Below are positions 8,638-17,854 of a stretch of DNA of 64,000 bases, in pieces. The stretch is from positions 5,518,001-5,582,000 of the forward strand of contig NZ_JACHMY010000001.1 in the NCBI RefSeq assembly GCF_014205135.1, in the 5' to 3' direction. The notes beneath the pieces are model-generated. The model was not told the origin of the DNA. It did not search any database and worked only from the letters and a program-made list of their open reading frames with translations. The stretch is from Kribbella italica (lineage in GTDB: Bacteria; Actinomycetota; Actinomycetes; Propionibacteriales; Kribbellaceae). How positions within the stretch are numbered: position 1 is the first letter of the stretch; each line of letters begins with the position of its first letter. The position numbers were made by a program, and so were the translations under genes.

Positions 8638-10233
8638 ATGCATACCGAAGTACTCGTCATCGGCGGCGGTCTCGGCGGAGTGGCCGCGGCCCTGTCCGCC
8701 CTGCGCGCCGGCCGCGACGTGGTGATGACCGAGGAGTACGACTGGATCGGCGGCCAGCTCACCAGCCAGGCCGTCCCGCCGGACGAGCACACCTGGGTCG
8801 AGCAGTTCGGCGTCACCGCGTCGTACCGGTCGCTCCGCGACGGCATCCGTGACTACTACCGCCGCCACTACCCGCTCACCGAGGCTTCGCGCGCGGCGGC
8901 CGAGCTCAACCCGGGGGCCGGCTACGTCTCCAAGCTCTGCCACGAACCGCGCGTCGCCGTCGCGGTGATGGAGGCCATGCTCGCGCCGTACCGGGCGAGC
9001 CGGCAGCTCCGGATCCTCCAGCCGTACCAGCCGGTCGACGCGACCACCGACGGCGACCGCGTCACGTCGGTGACGGTCCAGCACCGCGAGACGGGCGACC
9101 AGCTCACGCTCACCGCGCCGTACATCCTGGACGCGACCGAGACCGGCGAGCTGCTGCCGCTGACCGGCACGGAGTACGTGACCGGCTTCGAGTCCCAGGC
9201 CGACACCCAGGAGCCGAGCGCGCCCGCGACGGCGCAGCCGCTCAACATGCAGGCGGTTTCGTACTGCTTCGCGGTCGACCACGTGGACGGCGACCAGGTC
9301 GGCGACAAGCCCGCGAACTACGCGTTCTGGCGCAACTACCAGCCGCCGTTCTGGGGCGACCGGATGCTGTCGTGGAACGCGCCCGATCCGCGCACGCTGC
9401 AGGCCTCGCGCCGTACGTTCACCCCCAACCCGGACGACGACCCGCTCGCCGTGGTCGCCGACCAGCGGCGGACCGGCGGTGACACCAACCTGTGGACCTT
9501 CCGCCGGATCGCCGCCCGCCGGCACTTCCGGCCGGGCGCGTACGCGAGCGACATCTGCCTGGTGAACTGGCCGATGATCGACTACCTGGAGGGCAACGTC
9601 CTCGACGTCCCGGACGCCGAGCGCCACCTGCAGGGCGCGAAGGAGCTGTCCCAGTCGGTGCTGTACTGGTTGCAGACCGAGGCTCCCCGCCCCGACGGCG
9701 GCACCGGTTTCCGCGGCCTGCGGCTGCGCGGCGACCTGCTCGGCTCGACCGACGGGCTCGCGCAAGCGCCGTACATCCGGGAGTCCCGCCGGATCCTGGC
9801 GGACTACACGGTCGTCGAGCAGGACCTGTCGGTCGCCGTCCGCGGCGACGCCGGCGCGGTCGAGTACGACGACAGCGTGGGCGTCGGGATGTACCGGATC
9901 GACCTGCACCCCTCGACCGGTGGCGACAACTACATCGACGTCGCGAGCAGCCCGTTCCGGATCCCGCTCGGCGCGCTGATCCCGCGCCGGATCGAGAACC
10001 TGCTGCCCGCGAGCAAGAACCTCGGCACCACGCACATCACCAACGGCTGCTACCGGCTGCACCCGGTCGAGTGGAACATCGGCGAGGCCGCCGGCCTGCT
10101 CGCCGCCTTCTGCCTGGACCACGGGGTCAGCCCCCGCGCGGTCCGGGCCACCCCTGCTCTGCTCAGCGACTTCCAGGCACGACTGGTCGCCCAGGGCGTC
10201 GAACTGAGCTGGCCGGCCATCTCAGGTTACTGA
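8638..10233 (+). CDS. FAD-dependent oxidoreductase
   Basis: A 531-residue flavoprotein with an N-terminal dinucleotide-binding motif (VLVIGGGLGGVAAAL, residues 6-20) and an FAD-family signature further on (DATETGELLPLTG). No signal peptide, so cytoplasmic. The family (FAD_oxidored type) is often found beside sugar transport genes in actinomycetes, but substrates are mostly unknown. It starts two bases after the lacI stop and is followed by the second ABC importer, so it may act on the imported compound. Confidence 0.85.
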   Translation: MHTEVLVIGGGLGGVAAALSALRAGRDVVMTEEYDWIGGQLTSQAVPPDEHTWVEQFGVTASYRSLRDGIRDYYRRHYPLTEASRAAAELNPGAGYVSKLCHEPRVAVAVMEAMLAPYRASRQLRILQPYQPVDATTDGDRVTSVTVQHRETGDQLTLTAPYILDATETGELLPLTGTEYVTGFESQADTQEPSAPATAQPLNMQAVSYCFAVDHVDGDQVGDKPANYAFWRNYQPPFWGDRMLSWNAPDPRTLQASRRTFTPNPDDDPLAVVADQRRTGGDTNLWTFRRIAARRHFRPGAYASDICLVNWPMIDYLEGNVLDVPDAERHLQGAKELSQSVLYWLQTEAPRPDGGTGFRGLRLRGDLLGSTDGLAQAPYIRESRRILADYTVVEQDLSVAVRGDAGAVEYDDSVGVGMYRIDLHPSTGGDNYIDVASSPFRIPLGALIPRRIENLLPASKNLGTTHITNGCYRLHPVEWNIGEAAGLLAAFCLDHGVSPRAVRATPALLSDFQARLVAQGVELSWPAISGY

Positions 10234-10257
10234 GCACCGGCTACCGATGGAGGACTG

Positions 10258-11508
10258 ATGAGATTTCGTTCGTTGACTGCGGCCGGCACGGTCGCGGCGA
10301 TGCTGGCGCTGGCCGGCTGCGGTGGTGGCTCCGACGACGCCGGCGCGTCCGGCCCGGCCGACCTGCGGATGACGATCTGGAGCGCGAACGCCAAGCACAC
10401 GGCGCTGTTCGAGCAGATCGCCGCGGAGTACAAGAAGACGCATCCCGACGTCGGCAAGATCACCTTCGAGTCGATCCCGATCGAGAACTACACCACCGCG
10501 CTGACCACCCAGATCGGTGGCGGCAACGTGCCGGACCTGGCCTGGATCCTGGAGAGCACGGCGCAGGACTTCGTCACGTCGGGCGCGCTCGCCCCGATCG
10601 ACAAGGACCCGGACCTGCTGCCGAGCACGACCAAGACCTGGGAGAAGGACGGTCAGCTCTTCGCCTACCCGTTCTCCACCTCGCCGCTGGGCGTCTTCGT
10701 CAACACCGACCTGGTGACGGCGGCCGGACGACCGGCGCCCGCGCAACAGGTTGCCGCTGGCAACTGGACCTGGGAGCAGGCGACCGCCACCGGCGCCGCC
10801 GTACAGAAGAGCGGCAAGGGCGGCATCGTGGTCGGCGACTTCGACTACAAGGGCTGGGACACGCTGAACTCGATCTGGGCCGGCTGGGGCGCGCGGCCGT
10901 GGAGCGAGGACGGCAAGACCTGCGGGTTCGACCAGCCCGAGATGGTCGCCGCGATGACCGCGATCCACAAGATGGTGTTCACCGACCAGGCGATGCCCGG
11001 GCCGGGTGTCACCAAGGACTTCTTCGCCGGCGACGCCGCGATGGTGGTGACGCAGATCAGTCGCGCGGCCCTGCTGGAGAAGGCGAAGTTCAAGTGGGAC
11101 CTGGTACCGCTGCCGAAGGGTCCGGCCGGTGAGTACGCCGTCGTCGGGCAGGCCGGGATCGGCGTCCTGAAGCGCGGCAAGCACGTCGACGCCGCGAAGG
11201 ACTTCCTGGCCTTCTTCAGCAACCAGGAGAACTCGGCCAAGCTCGCCGCGTTCTTCCCGCCGCCGCGCAAGTCGCAGCTCACCAGCGCCGTACTGGCCAA
11301 GGCGAACCCGCTGCTCAAGCCCGCCCAGCTGGAGAGCGTCGTGATCGACGGCATCGAGCGCGGCGACATCAAGACCAGCCACACCGGGTACGCCGAGCTG
11401 CAGCAGACCGTGCGCGCCGCGCTCGACCCGCTGTGGAAGCCGGACGCCGACGTGAAGGCCGTGATGTCGGGCGTCTGCGCCAAGGTCAACCCGCTGCTGG
11501 CCAAATGA
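10258..11508 (+). CDS. Extracellular sugar-binding lipoprotein of the second ABC importer
   Basis: A 416-residue lipoprotein with signal peptide and lipobox LALAGC (Cys21), followed by a Gly/Ser/Asp linker. The body has the features of family 1 solute-binding proteins (GGGNVPDLAWILE ligand region, AKDFLAFFSNQEN near the C-terminus). GGAG precedes the ATG. It lies 24 bp after the oxidoreductase and overlaps the next permease by 4 bp (ATGA), so all these genes form one operon under LacI. It is only distantly similar to the binding protein at 497-1828, which suggests a different ligand. Confidence 0.92.
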   Translation: MRFRSLTAAGTVAAMLALAGCGGGSDDAGASGPADLRMTIWSANAKHTALFEQIAAEYKKTHPDVGKITFESIPIENYTTALTTQIGGGNVPDLAWILESTAQDFVTSGALAPIDKDPDLLPSTTKTWEKDGQLFAYPFSTSPLGVFVNTDLVTAAGRPAPAQQVAAGNWTWEQATATGAAVQKSGKGGIVVGDFDYKGWDTLNSIWAGWGARPWSEDGKTCGFDQPEMVAAMTAIHKMVFTDQAMPGPGVTKDFFAGDAAMVVTQISRAALLEKAKFKWDLVPLPKGPAGEYAVVGQAGIGVLKRGKHVDAAKDFLAFFSNQENSAKLAAFFPPPRKSQLTSAVLAKANPLLKPAQLESVVIDGIERGDIKTSHTGYAELQQTVRAALDPLWKPDADVKAVMSGVCAKVNPLLAK

Positions 11509-12443
11509 CGCTGCTGGCCTCGAAGCCCGCTCCGCTGGTCAGGCCGCCGGAGCGGGCGCCGTACTGGACGATGCGGCGACGCGACGAGCTGGCCGGCTGG
11601 CTGATGGTCGCGCCGCAGCTGGTCGGGATCGTTGCCTTCGTCATCGTTCCGCTCGGGCTGGTGGTCTGGTACAGCCTGCACGAGTGGAACGTCCTGGCCG
11701 GCACCTTCGACTTCGTCGGCGGTGCGAACTTCGAGCAGCTCGCCTCGGACCCGCGACTGGGTCCGGCGTTGCGGGCGACCGGGTTGTTCTCGGTCGGGCT
11801 CGTCGTGCTCAACCTGAGCCTGGCGCTGTTCCTCGCCGTACTGCTGAACCAGAAGCTGCGCGGGACCGTGGTGTTCCGGACGCTGTTCTTCTCGCCGGTC
11901 GTGGTGACGCTGGTCGCCTGGACGATCGTCTGGGGCTTCCTGCTGCAGGACAACGGCGGCATCAACGGGTTCCTCGACCTGATCGGCCTCGACGGGCCGA
12001 ACTGGTTGCGCGGTGAGAGCACCGCGATGATCTCGGTGATCGTGGTCCAGCTGTTCAAGGGTGTCGGGCTGAACATGGTGCTGTTCCTCGCCGCCCTGCA
12101 AGGCGTTCCGGCCGAGCTGTACGAGGCCGCGCGGATCGACGGCGCGTCGGCGTGGGCCCGCTTCCGCCGGGTCACCGTGCCGTTGATCAGCCCGACGATC
12201 CTGCTCACCTCGATCCTGACCGTGGTCGGGTCGCTGCAGGTGTTCGCGCAGATCGCCGTCCTGACGCAAGGCGGTCCGGGGACGTCGACGACGGTGCTCG
12301 TCTACTACCTGTACCAGCAGGCGTTCCAGTTCCATCACTTCGGCTACGGCGCGACGATCTCGCTGCTGCTGTTCGTCATCGTGCTCGCACTGACCGTCCT
12401 GCAGTGGCGGATGCGGCGGAAGTGGGTGTTCCATGAGTCGTAA
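11505..12443 (+). CDS. Sugar ABC transporter permease (MalF/UgpA type)
   Basis: The ATG at 11505 overlaps the binding-protein stop as ATGA; an upstream in-frame start would run far into the previous gene. The 312-residue product has about six membrane helices and the EAA loop YEAARIDGASAWARFRRV (about residues 206-223). The C-terminus ends in a basic cluster (QWRMRRKWVFHES). Forms the channel with the next gene; they overlap by 11 bp. Confidence 0.92.
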   Translation: MTLLASKPAPLVRPPERAPYWTMRRRDELAGWLMVAPQLVGIVAFVIVPLGLVVWYSLHEWNVLAGTFDFVGGANFEQLASDPRLGPALRATGLFSVGLVVLNLSLALFLAVLLNQKLRGTVVFRTLFFSPVVVTLVAWTIVWGFLLQDNGGINGFLDLIGLDGPNWLRGESTAMISVIVVQLFKGVGLNMVLFLAALQGVPAELYEAARIDGASAWARFRRVTVPLISPTILLTSILTVVGSLQVFAQIAVLTQGGPGTSTTVLVYYLYQQAFQFHHFGYGATISLLLFVIVLALTVLQWRMRRKWVFHES

Positions 12444-13263
12444 GCTCAAGCTCTTGGTGTACGGCGTGCTGCTGGTCTGCTGTGTGCCGTTCGTCTTTCC
12501 CACCTGGTGGATGGCGACCACGTCGCTGAAACCGGTGAACGAGATCTTCGCGTTCCCGCCGCGGTTGTGGCCGCGCGACGTGACGTTCGATGCGTACCGG
12601 CAGGTGTTCGCATTGCAGCCGTTCGGGCAGCAGTACCTGAACAGCCTCTACATCGCCGTACTGGTGACTGTGGGGACACTCGTCGTGTCGTCGCTGGCCG
12701 GGTACGCGTTCGCGCGGATCCCGTTCCGCGGGTCGGGGGTCGTGTTCGTCGTCGTACTGGCCGGGCTGCTGGTGCCGAACGAGGTGACGATCATCCCGCT
12801 GTACCGGATGTTCGACGGGCTCGGCCTGGTGAACACCCACTGGCCGCTGATCCTGATCCCGGTGCTCGGCGCGCCGAGCGTGCTGGCGACGTTCATCATG
12901 CGGCAGTTCTTCATCACGCTGCCGCGCGAGCTGGAGGAGGCCGGGCGGGTCGACGGGCTGGGCCGGTTCGGGCTGTTCTGGCAGGTGTCGCTGCCGCTGG
13001 CGAAGCCGGCGATCGGCGCGGTCTCGATCTTCACCTTCCTGCACAGCTGGAACCTGTTCCTCGAACCGATCGTGTTCTTGTCCAGCAAGGACAAGTTCAC
13101 CATCCCGCAGGCGCTGACCCAGTACGTCGACGCGTACGGCGGCGCGCTGTGGAACGTCCAGCTCGCGGCGGCGACGCTGAGCGCGCTGCCGGTCCTGGTG
13201 ATCTTCGTGCTCGCGCAGCGGCAGTTCGTCGAGGGGCTGGCCCAGACGGGCCTGAAAGGCTGA
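12433..13263 (+). CDS. Carbohydrate ABC transporter permease (MalG type)
   Basis: A 276-residue membrane protein with a MalG-like start (PFVFPTWWMATTSLKP), an EAA loop (LEEAGRVDGLGRFGLFWQVS, about residues 161-180) and the usual ending FVEGLAQTGLKG. It is the last gene of the lacI operon; no clear intrinsic terminator follows. Again no ATPase gene accompanies it. Confidence 0.92.
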   Translation: MSRKLKLLVYGVLLVCCVPFVFPTWWMATTSLKPVNEIFAFPPRLWPRDVTFDAYRQVFALQPFGQQYLNSLYIAVLVTVGTLVVSSLAGYAFARIPFRGSGVVFVVVLAGLLVPNEVTIIPLYRMFDGLGLVNTHWPLILIPVLGAPSVLATFIMRQFFITLPRELEEAGRVDGLGRFGLFWQVSLPLAKPAIGAVSIFTFLHSWNLFLEPIVFLSSKDKFTIPQALTQYVDAYGGALWNVQLAAATLSALPVLVIFVLAQRQFVEGLAQTGLKG

Positions 13264-13322
13264 CGTTTCGTGGTGGGTGCTTGACGCTCCGCGCTCAACG
13301 GCGTCTCGGTGGGTGTGGAGGG

Positions 13323-13350
13323 TTGAACTGTCGGTTCGGCGGGTGATACT
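13323..13350 (+). promoter_or_regulatory. Predicted promoter of the STAS gene
   Basis: TTGAAC (13323-13328) and GATACT (13345-13350) are 16 bp apart, in the 191-bp gap after the ABC operon. The leader would be about 98 nt. Confidence 0.4.
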
Positions 13351-13454
13351 GCTGCGCAGACCGGTGGTTCAGTCCCGAGCCACCTGCCATCGCGACCGTC
13401 GGCCGACGGGCGCGCCCGGCGCCCGGCCGCCGACAATCCGAGGAGTACCAGATC

Positions 13455-13814
13455 GTGGCTGCCGACAGCGCGGATCTGTCCGTCCAGGTCGACCATCTCG
13501 GCCCGCACCCGCTGGTGCGGCTGTCCGGGGACGTCGACCTCGAGGCGGCCCCCGCCCTGACCGAGACCCTCCGCGCGGTGCTGGACACGATCGGCACCAA
13601 ACCACTTGTGCTCGACCTGACCGAGGTCGAGTTCATGGACTCCAGCGGCCTCGGCGTCCTGGTCGGCGCCCACCAGCAGGCCGCCGTACAGGGCGGCGCC
13701 CTGATCCTGGCCGGCCTGCATCCGCGGGTCGCCAAGATCCTCCGCATCACCAAGCTCCACAAGGTCTTCACCATCGCCGACTCCGTCGACGAGGCGCTGG
13801 CTCCGGAGGCCTGA
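13455..13814 (+). CDS. STAS-domain anti-sigma factor antagonist (SpoIIAA-like)
   Basis: A 119-residue single-domain protein starting at GTG with AGGAG 9 bases upstream. The STAS signature MDSSGLGVLVGA at residues 61-72 carries the serine (Ser63 by SpoIIAA analogy) that a partner anti-sigma kinase would phosphorylate. Such proteins release a sigma factor by sequestering its anti-sigma factor. No kinase or sigma gene is adjacent, so the partner is encoded elsewhere. Confidence 0.9.
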   Translation: MAADSADLSVQVDHLGPHPLVRLSGDVDLEAAPALTETLRAVLDTIGTKPLVLDLTEVEFMDSSGLGVLVGAHQQAAVQGGALILAGLHPRVAKILRITKLHKVFTIADSVDEALAPEA

Positions 13815-13870
13815 CCGGGGTGCTCCGGTCGCGTGGAAAAATGGGGGTCCACGGACGGACGGGGAGCAGA

Positions 13871-14395
13871 GTGAGCTTTCACGCGGCGGTGTTCATCGCG
13901 GTCAGCCTGGACGGGTTCATCGCGCGGCCGGACGGTGCGATCGACTGGCTGACCGAGCGCGGCGAGCGGGCCGGCGAGACCGGGTACGACGAGTTCATGG
14001 CGGGGATCGACACCGTCGTACTGGGCCGCAACACCTACGAGAAGGTCCTCACCTTCGGCTTCTGGCCGTACGACGGCAAGCAGGTCGAGGTCCTCAGCAC
14101 CACCCTCGCGGCCGACGTCGACGAACGCATCATCGTCCACCGCACCGTCGACGGGCTCGTCCAGACCCTCAACGACCGCGGCGCCAAACGCGTCTACGCC
14201 GACGGCGGCCGCATCGTCCAGACCTTCCTCCGAGCCGGCCTCCTCAACGAGCTCACCATCACCACCGTCCCGGTCCTGATCGGCGAGGGCATCCCGCTGT
14301 TCGGCCCGCTCGACCAGGACATCACTCTGAACCACAACGCCACCCGCAGCCTGAACGCCGGCCTCATCCAGTCGGACTACACCATCCCCCGCTAA
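13871..14395 (+). CDS. Dihydrofolate reductase family protein (RibD C-terminal type)
   Basis: 174 residues from a GTG preceded by GGGGAG. It begins with AVFIAVSLDGFIARPDG, the characteristic first strand and loop of the DHFR/RibD-C fold, followed by LGRNTYEKVLTFGFWPY and YADGGRIVQTFLRAGL, the nucleotide-binding region. These proteins are probable NADPH-dependent reductases of unknown substrate and usually not the housekeeping DHFR. It stands alone, 56 bp after the STAS gene. The 96 bp between its stop and the convergent gene contain the short hairpin CCGGC-CGT-GCCGG at 14396-14408. Confidence 0.88.
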   Translation: MSFHAAVFIAVSLDGFIARPDGAIDWLTERGERAGETGYDEFMAGIDTVVLGRNTYEKVLTFGFWPYDGKQVEVLSTTLAADVDERIIVHRTVDGLVQTLNDRGAKRVYADGGRIVQTFLRAGLLNELTITTVPVLIGEGIPLFGPLDQDITLNHNATRSLNAGLIQSDYTIPR

Positions 14396-14491
14396 CCGGC
14401 CGTGCCGGTGCCGGGATCGTCGCCGCGCGAAGCGCAGGCGGGGCGACGGGCCTCCTCCTCCCTCCCCTCCCGGGAGGTTCCGGCGTACGGC

Positions 14492-15277
14492 TCAGCGGTC
14501 GCGTTCTCGGGTGGGGTTTTCTGGGCGGTGGGCTCGGGTGTGAGACTCGGAGGCCGAGCCGGAGGCTACCTGCTGGGACTTCGGGGTGGGGTTGAGGGCT
14601 GCATGGGCCGCCTGGGCCAAGGACTGGCTCTCGGCGGCGGCGTCCTGGAGCTGGGGCTTGACGCCGTCGAGCCGCTGGGTGACGTTCTTCAGTTCGGTGC
14701 CGAGGCCCCTGGCGCCGTCTCGCGTTGCGGCGTGGGCGGACTCGATCTTCGCCTCGGTGCCGGCGCGGTTCGCCTGCAGGTCGGTGGTGATCAGCGTGTG
14801 CACGGACGCCCGCGCATCCCCGATCCGCCGGTCAGCCGCGTTCAGCGAATTGTGGGCAGCCTCGACCGCGCCGGACAGATCCTGCAGGCGCTTCCCGAAC
14901 TGCTCGGTCTGTGGCGTCGGCCCGCCGAGCTCGTCGACGAGCTTGGCGTGGATCTTCGCCCCCTCGACCAGGTGCTTCCCGGCGCGGTTCAGGTCACCGC
15001 GGATCTCGTCGACCTGCCCACCGGTACGCCGTAGCCGCCCGTCGATCGTGTCCGCGTCGATCATCGCGCTCTGCAGGATCGTCGCCGGCGCCACGTCGTC
15101 GTACGTCCGGACTCGCTCGGCCTGCTGCCGCAGCATCCCGATGTCGTCGTTGTTGCGCTCGACCTGCCCGGCCAGCGCGAACGCGTCCCCGGCGACCGTC
15201 TCGATCAACGGCCGCGCGGTCCCCACCGCTTCGGCCAGGTCGCGGGTGTGCTTGGCGATCTCCACCGGGTCGTTCAC
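14492..15277 (-). CDS. Hypothetical helical, probably coiled-coil protein
   Basis: Family not recognised. The 261-residue product is almost entirely helix-forming, with heptad-like stretches rich in Ala, Glu, Gln, Arg and Leu over residues 1-220 and a disordered Ser/Thr/Pro/Arg C-terminus. No signal peptide, membrane segment or catalytic motif is visible. It overlaps the small upstream gene by 4 bp (ATGA). The architecture resembles actinobacterial DUF proteins with helical-bundle structural or secretion-associated roles, but no function is assigned. Confidence 0.7.
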   Translation of the reverse strand: MNDPVEIAKHTRDLAEAVGTARPLIETVAGDAFALAGQVERNNDDIGMLRQQAERVRTYDDVAPATILQSAMIDADTIDGRLRRTGGQVDEIRGDLNRAGKHLVEGAKIHAKLVDELGGPTPQTEQFGKRLQDLSGAVEAAHNSLNAADRRIGDARASVHTLITTDLQANRAGTEAKIESAHAATRDGARGLGTELKNVTQRLDGVKPQLQDAAAESQSLAQAAHAALNPTPKSQQVASGSASESHTRAHRPENPTRERDR

Positions 15278-15462
15278 CGCGCGGCACCACCCGTCGTACC
15301 GGCGTCACCAGCCGGCGAACCGACGGCCGGCTCGTCGTCGGCCGCGAGAGCCTGCCGCAGTACGGCGGCCGCCTCCCGAAGGTGATTGCTCGCAGCCCGC
15401 AGATCCTCCTCCGGCGCCGGTCCGCCCGACTCCCCGACCGTCTGCTCGCCCACGCTCACCAC
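15274..15462 (-). CDS. Small hypothetical helical protein
   Basis: About 62 residues if it starts at the GTG at 15462 (GATGGA just upstream); an ATG at 15549 would extend it over an unhelix-like, Gly/Arg-rich segment and crowd the divergent MFS promoter. The centre (EEDLRAASNHLREAAAVLRQAL) is one amphipathic helix, flanked by Gly/Pro-rich tails. Translationally coupled to the coiled-coil gene, so the two products may pair. No family recognised. Confidence 0.55.
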   Translation of the reverse strand: MVSVGEQTVGESGGPAPEEDLRAASNHLREAAAVLRQALAADDEPAVGSPAGDAGTTGGAAR

Positions 15463-15569
15463 TCCATCTCGACCCTCGACATCTGCCCGCCCACCGTAGC
15501 CCTCCCCGCAGGCCACGGCCCCAACAACCCGATTGCCCCGCTCGCCCATCAGGACGAAGATGGCTCCTC

Positions 15570-16799
15570 GTGCCCCGACGACGGTTGTTCGCCGACCTGA
15601 GTCCGCTGCGTGAGTCGGTCGACTTCCGGTGGCTGTGGGCCGGTCAGTCACTGTCCGCGGTCGGCAACGTGATGACGATGGTCGCGGTCTCGATCCAGGC
15701 GTACGACGTGACCGGCTCCTCGATCGCCGTCGGCGGACTCGGCCTGGCGAACCTGATCCCGACCCTCCTGCTCGGCCTCTTCGGCGGCTCGATCGCGGAC
15801 GCCGTCGACCGGCGCCGCCTCGTCCTGCTCACCAGTACCGGACTGATGGCCGTCGGTATCCTGTTCGCCGTCCAGGCGTTCCTGCACTGGGAGAACCTCT
15901 GGCTCCTCTACTTGCTTACGGCGACCTCCGCCGCCCTGGCCGCGGTCGACGGATCGGCCCGCCGGACGTTCCCGCCGCGCTTCCTCCCGGTCCGCCTGCT
16001 GCCCGCCGCCGCGGCTCTCAACCAGTTGTCCTTCCAGGTCGCGATCATCGCCGCACCCCTGCTGGCCGGAGTCCTGATCGCCACGGTCGGCATCGGGGCG
16101 GCGTACGCCGTGGACGCCGCCACCTTCCTCGCCGCACTCGCCGGGGTCCGCCGCCTCCCACCCATGCCACCCGTCGGCGGCGGCGCCACCGTCGGCCTCC
16201 GATCCGTTGCCGAAGGCATCCGGTACGCCGCCCGCCACCCGTTGATCGGCATGATCTTCCTGCTCGACCTCAACGCGACCGCACTGGCGATGCCGACCGC
16301 GCTGTTCCCCGCCCTCGCCGACACCCACTTCGGCGGCGGCCCGCAAACCGTCAGCTACCTCTTCGCCGCCATCGGCGTCGGCGGCATCGTCGCCGCCACC
16401 CTCTCGGGTCCAGTCGGCCATCTCCGTCACCAGGGCCGCGCCATGCTCATCTCAGTCGCCCTCTGGGGTGCGGCGATCGGTGCAGTCGCCCTCACCCACC
16501 ACCTCTGGCTGGGCCTGGTCTGCCTGGCGATCGCCGGCGCCGCCGACATCATCACCACCGTCTTCCGCGCCACCATCCTGCAAGCCAACACCCCCGACGA
16601 CCTCCTGGGCCGGGTCAGCTCGCTCGACCTGATGGTCGGCATCGGCGGCCCCAACCTCGGCAACCTCCGAGCCGGCACCCTGGGCGGCCTGCTGGGCCCC
16701 GCCCCCGCCCTCCTCCTCGGCGGCCTCACCTGCCTAGTCGGTGCCGGCATCCTCACCGCATCGTCCAAGACATTCCGCCAGTACGACGCCTCAAGCTGA
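15570..16799 (+). CDS. MFS transporter, EntS-like
   Basis: 409 residues from the GTG at 15570; the open frame extends much further upstream but over sequence antisense to the coiled-coil pair and without membrane character. The protein has about 10-12 helices, starts with LRESVDFRWLWAGQSLSAVGN and has the loop 2-3 motif GGSIADAVDRRRLVLLTS typical of the EntS/MFS_3 branch, which exports siderophores or drugs. Cargo unknown. It is divergent from the coiled-coil pair and converges on the dehydrogenase gene. Confidence 0.88.
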   Translation: MPRRRLFADLSPLRESVDFRWLWAGQSLSAVGNVMTMVAVSIQAYDVTGSSIAVGGLGLANLIPTLLLGLFGGSIADAVDRRRLVLLTSTGLMAVGILFAVQAFLHWENLWLLYLLTATSAALAAVDGSARRTFPPRFLPVRLLPAAAALNQLSFQVAIIAAPLLAGVLIATVGIGAAYAVDAATFLAALAGVRRLPPMPPVGGGATVGLRSVAEGIRYAARHPLIGMIFLLDLNATALAMPTALFPALADTHFGGGPQTVSYLFAAIGVGGIVAATLSGPVGHLRHQGRAMLISVALWGAAIGAVALTHHLWLGLVCLAIAGAADIITTVFRATILQANTPDDLLGRVSSLDLMVGIGGPNLGNLRAGTLGGLLGPAPALLLGGLTCLVGAGILTASSKTFRQYDASS

Positions 16800-16803
16800 G
16801 GCG

Positions 16804-17841
16804 CTAGGGCCTGACCAGGACCTTCAGGGCGGTGCGGTCGTCCATGGCTTGGTAGCCTTCGGCAACTTTGTCCAGAGCGACCTCCTGGTCGAAGACCTTG
16901 CCGGGGTCAACCTTTCCGGCCAGTACGTCGGGCAGCAGCGTCTCGATGTAGGCGCGGGCAGGGGCCGGGCCACCAGTGAGCATGATGTTGCGGCCGAACA
17001 GGCTCGGGAAGCCGACCGGCGCATCGTCGTACTGCGGGACCCCGACGCGGCTGATCACACCGCCCGCGCGGACGACGCCGACCGCCTGGTCGTACGCCGG
17101 ACGATGGCCGACCGCCTCAAGGACCACGTGAGTGCCGTCGCCGCCGGTCAGCTCGCGGACGCGCGCGATGCCTTCGTCCCCACGCTCGGCGACGACGTCA
17201 GTCGCGCCGTACTCGCGGCCGAGGTCGGTGCGAGCGAGGTGCCGGCCCATCAGGATGATCTGCTCGGCACCGAGCCGCTTGGCGGACAGGACCGCGAGCA
17301 GTCCGACGGCGCCGTCGCCGATCACCGTGACGGTCGTCCGCGCGCTGACCTCAGCCTTGACGGCCGCGTGGTAACCGGTGCCGTACACGTCCGACAGCGT
17401 CAGCAGCGACGGGATCAGCGGCGACGACTCCTCCACCGGTACGGCGACCAGGGTGCCGTCGGCGAGCGGGACGCGGACGGCCTCGGCCTGGCCGCCCTTG
17501 ACGTCGCCGGCGTTCCAGAAACCACCGTGCCGGCACGAGGTCTGCAGGCCCTCGCGGCAGAAGTCGCAGGTCCCGTCGGACCAGGCGAACGGGGCGATCA
17601 CGAGGTCGCCGGGCTTGACCGTGGACACGTCGTTGCCGACGGCCTCGACCACGCCCACGAACTCGTGGCCCATCGATCTGCCATCCGTTGCCTCAGGCAT
17701 CGAATGGTACGGGTGCAGGTCGGACCCGCAGACGCAGGCCCGGACGACGCGGACGACCGCGTCGGTCGACTCCTGGACGATCGGGTCGGGGACGTCGACG
17801 ACGCGAACGTCGCCGGCGCCGTACAGGTAGGTCGCCTTCAT
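16804..17841 (-). CDS. Zinc-dependent alcohol dehydrogenase (MDR family)
   Basis: 345 residues of the medium-chain dehydrogenase fold. Catalytic zinc ligands are visible as Cys38 in CVCGSDLHPYHS and His59-Glu60 in GHEFVGVVE. The structural-zinc loop has Cys92, Cys95 and Cys103 but Asp89 where a fourth Cys is usual. A Rossmann nucleotide site follows (TVTVIGDGAVGLLAVLSAKRLGA). AAAGGAACC precedes the ATG. It follows the aldo/keto reductase gene by 13 bp, so the two redox enzymes are co-transcribed. Substrate not identifiable. Confidence 0.92.
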   Translation of the reverse strand: MKATYLYGAGDVRVVDVPDPIVQESTDAVVRVVRACVCGSDLHPYHSMPEATDGRSMGHEFVGVVEAVGNDVSTVKPGDLVIAPFAWSDGTCDFCREGLQTSCRHGGFWNAGDVKGGQAEAVRVPLADGTLVAVPVEESSPLIPSLLTLSDVYGTGYHAAVKAEVSARTTVTVIGDGAVGLLAVLSAKRLGAEQIILMGRHLARTDLGREYGATDVVAERGDEGIARVRELTGGDGTHVVLEAVGHRPAYDQAVGVVRAGGVISRVGVPQYDDAPVGFPSLFGRNIMLTGGPAPARAYIETLLPDVLAGKVDPGKVFDQEVALDKVAEGYQAMDDRTALKVLVRP

Positions 17842-17854
17842 CTGGTTCCTTTGC

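Noticed and set aside
13264..13454. A small gene in the gap before the STAS gene
   Set aside because: No start with a ribosome-binding site and no protein-like composition; a promoter is the better explanation.
14586..15569. An upstream extension of the MFS transporter frame
   Set aside because: The added sequence has no membrane helices and is antisense to the coiled-coil pair; the MFS fold begins right after GTG 15570.
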